This document shows, piece after piece, positions 58,023-60,000 of a stretch of 60,000 nucleotides of DNA. The translations under genes and the position numbers were made by a program. The notes under the pieces are model-generated. The model made no database searches. It worked only from the letters and a program-made list of their open reading frames with translations, and was not told the origin of the DNA. The first letter of the stretch is position 1. Each line of letters begins with the position of its first letter. Location: NCBI RefSeq assembly GCF_000003815.2, contig NC_049981.1, forward strand, positions 2,011,973 to 2,071,972, given 5' to 3'. This stretch comes from Branchiostoma floridae. Its lineage: Eukaryota > Chordata > Leptocardii > Amphioxiformes > Branchiostomatidae.

Positions 58023-58085
58023 CTGTGGCACAAATAAACAATTAATAGAGCACAAATAAACGAATGAATAAACAAACAAATAGAA

Positions 58086-58138
58086 GGTTCGTGGGGTAGG
58101 GTAATACCGAACCGAAGCAGTTGTATACGCAATTGAAA
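58086..58138 (-). pseudogene. Decayed copy of CRD1 exon A 5' part
   Basis: On the minus strand it reads NCVYNCFGSVLPYPTNL, compare [17 protein letters not shown] in the true exon 57815-58022. Lies just upstream of it. Confidence 0.65.
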
Positions 58139-58224
58139 GAAATCGTAGTAGACATCTAATTCATGATACTGTGACAAAATGCACGCACGAACGCCCCTCT
58201 CCCCGCAGAGAAACAGACATAAAA

Positions 58225-58257
58225 CACAGACACACACACACACACACACACATACAT

Positions 58258-58303
<46 letters not shown>

Positions 58304-58345
58304 ACGCACATGTACACGCACATGTAACGTTACACACACACACGC
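58225..58345. repeat. CA microsatellite
   Basis: Two long (CA)n blocks with catgtacacgcac interruptions. Source of Cys/Val-rich spurious frames. Confidence 0.95.
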
Positions 58346-60000
58346 AAACAAACCATACAACCCCCCCCCTTTCCTATTCTATGATATTCAAAAACGCCAC
58401 ATTCCCCTCCGATTGAAAACCCTGAAAAGAAACCTGTCCCTTTCTAGCCAGTAGCGTGAAAAGAGATTTGCTTAAATTCTAAAGAAAAAAAAATACACAT
58501 GAAATAAAGGACGACAAAGCAGTCAGCTGCAGACTTGATTAAGTAATCATTGTGTTTTTTCTACGAGACAAATATAGAGATATATCTCCCCAGAGATGAA
58601 CTGTCGGCTATTTGTTATTTCTTCTCTTTGTACTCTTTGTCAATGAGACGTTGACAGCAGGAAATGCCAGAGATAGCCTGTTCCAGAAATAGCACGTAAT
58701 TATCTTCCACAGAAACCACTGGTATAGCCATGATTAAATTGTAACACTACAGTAGGTTCTCCAGGTGTTATAGTCCTTTCTCATTAGAACATGATGATAT
58801 ATAACAAGAATAAAAGAAGCTTGATACAATAGAACCACATTCAAACACGGAAAACTTTAGTAGTAAACAGATGGTAGTTTGAATCTATGAATGGCAATGT
58901 TTGGCGTTCGGACTTGTATAATTCTCATCAATTTCACATCATCTTAATGATAATGATGATGACGATGATGATAATTAGCACATAAGCTTCGCAGCTATAG
59001 GCGGCGGCTGGTGATATATGGAATACATAAAGGCCTGTCCCACCTAACCATACAGAGTGTTTCGTAACAACATATTCTACTTTTATAATGACACAATACT
59101 TAACAATAAGAATGATGTTTAATAATGTATATCGTGGGTTGCTGAGACAGATACTTGTCATACCTATTGTAGATTTATTCATTTTTTCTAAAGCTGGCCC
59201 GGGCATATTTCGAACTGTAACTACCTTTTTTTTTTTATATATTTGCTTTTGGGCAGACGACGACAATGTGGCACTGCACCCAAGTTAGTAACTTATATTA
59301 ACAGTGCCACATACACAGTACAGACAGAAGGTAAAGGTAGTCTTGTCTTTTACCTCCCCAACCGAAGTCAGGTGCCCAATTTTTACACCTGGGTGAAGTG
59401 AGAAAGGTCTTGTAAAGTGCCTTTATATCCCTGTCATATTTGGCGAAAATCGATCGGACGACGATTCTGCGACAATCGCCCGAGCCTCGCTTATGATAAA
59501 TAACTTTAAACAACAATTGTACAAGGTACAAAGTGTGGCTTATATGTGACAGGGACGGTTTTCATGTGAAAAATACGCGCAACGTAACCCTCTGTTGATC
59601 TTAAATATGGCCGATCTTCCATCGATACGCCCCGAAGATCGTGGATAGTGTGACAGGGGTATTACAAAGTCGGGGGCACGGCGGGTATCGAACTACCATT
59701 TACAGCCGTCTAATGAATATAGGTTATGATTACCATATTTGGTGACAACAGGTTGCACTGGTACATATCTACAATAACATTATTAGCTGCATCCTGCCAA
59801 CTGATGTTAACAACGCCGCTTCTTTATCTCTTCAGCCGTAACACATTAGGATCATCTGGGATTGTAGGATGGACTTCCTGATTGCAGGGACGTTTCACAA
59901 GAAGATAATTATTTGCATCATGTTAACACTGGATTTGTACTAGAATAGGGTGAAGCAATATCTGATTATGGTATTGATATTTGCTCGGGTTGCCGACTGC
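58346..60000. other. Non-coding sequence at right edge
   Basis: No exon that could supply the phase-1 end needed upstream of CRD1, and no signal peptide exon, is seen. Content: AT-rich intron, a short (gat)n at 58948-58975 and SINE/MITE sequence at 59310-59700. The gene start is therefore likely beyond 60000. Confidence 0.5.
59310..59700 (-). mobile_element. SINE-like element interrupted by a small inverted-end insertion
   Basis: 59310-59425 resembles the family A SINE body (ccaatttttacacctgggtg, cttgtaaagtgcctt). 59662-59700 carries a reverse B-box-like ggcgggtatcgaactacc. Between them 59428-59658 begins tatccctgtca and ends tgacaggggta, suggesting a nested MITE of about 230 bp. Confidence 0.55.

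Noticed and set aside
558-58022. Frizzled receptor gene (seven-transmembrane)
   Set aside because: No transmembrane exons are present; CRDs occur in tandem with LDLa, EGF, NIDO and AMOP.
57824-58360. 178-codon minus-strand frame rich in Cys and Val
   Set aside because: It is made by the CA microsatellite running out of frame into the CRD1 exon.

Overview
The window is a stretch of animal nuclear DNA that appears to lie inside one very large gene on the minus strand. Its transcription runs from about 58.0 kb down to the left edge. Many small exons (36-230 bp) with clean splice sites, (CAAA)n tails, tRNA-derived SINEs, small inverted-repeat transposons and CA/GA microsatellites point to an invertebrate deuterostome. 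I think a lancelet (Branchiostoma) is most likely, but that is recall of genome style and not a search result.

I resolve 78 coding exons, about 11.8 kb or about 3,940 codons. Neither the true start nor the true end is inside the window. Every junction keeps the reading frame. From the N-terminal side the protein reads: 18 frizzled-type cysteine-rich domains (CRD1-18, 58.0-25.7 kb), many separated by short exons that carry N-glycosylation sites; LDLa1 and LDLa2; CRD19; LDLa3; CRD20; LDLa4 and LDLa5; CRD21 and CRD22; LDLa6; a helical spacer; CRD23; six EGF domains, five of them calcium-binding type (10.7-6.6 kb); a NIDO domain (6.1-3.0 kb); and the first part of an AMOP domain (2.2-0.56 kb). 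AMOP is usually followed by vWD in MUC4-like proteins, so vWD is expected beyond the left edge. The whole looks like a giant secreted or cell-surface multi-CRD protein with a MUC4-like adhesive module at the C-terminal side. I do not recognise a named gene with this order.

Almost every module is symmetric phase 1-1: CRD = one exon 1->2 plus one exon 2->1; linkers, LDLa and EGF exons are all 1-1. This explains how the array could grow. Higher-order copies are visible: CRD1-2 resembles CRD5-6, CRD8-9 resembles CRD10-11, and CRD12-13 resembles CRD14-15. Two neighbouring CRDs have each lost exactly one known disulfide pair: CRD5 lacks Cys3 and Cys8, and CRD6 lacks Cys1 and Cys5.

The introns hold a recurring pattern: short decayed tandem copies of exon edges, each including the splice site, next to at least eleven exons. 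They also hold SINEs, MITE-like elements, an approximately 160-bp palindrome (22.05-22.21 kb), minisatellites and a CpG-rich promoter-like patch in the largest intron (21.1-23.9 kb). No tRNA or rRNA gene, CRISPR array or transposase/reverse-transcriptase reading frame is seen, and no independent plus-strand gene is convincing.
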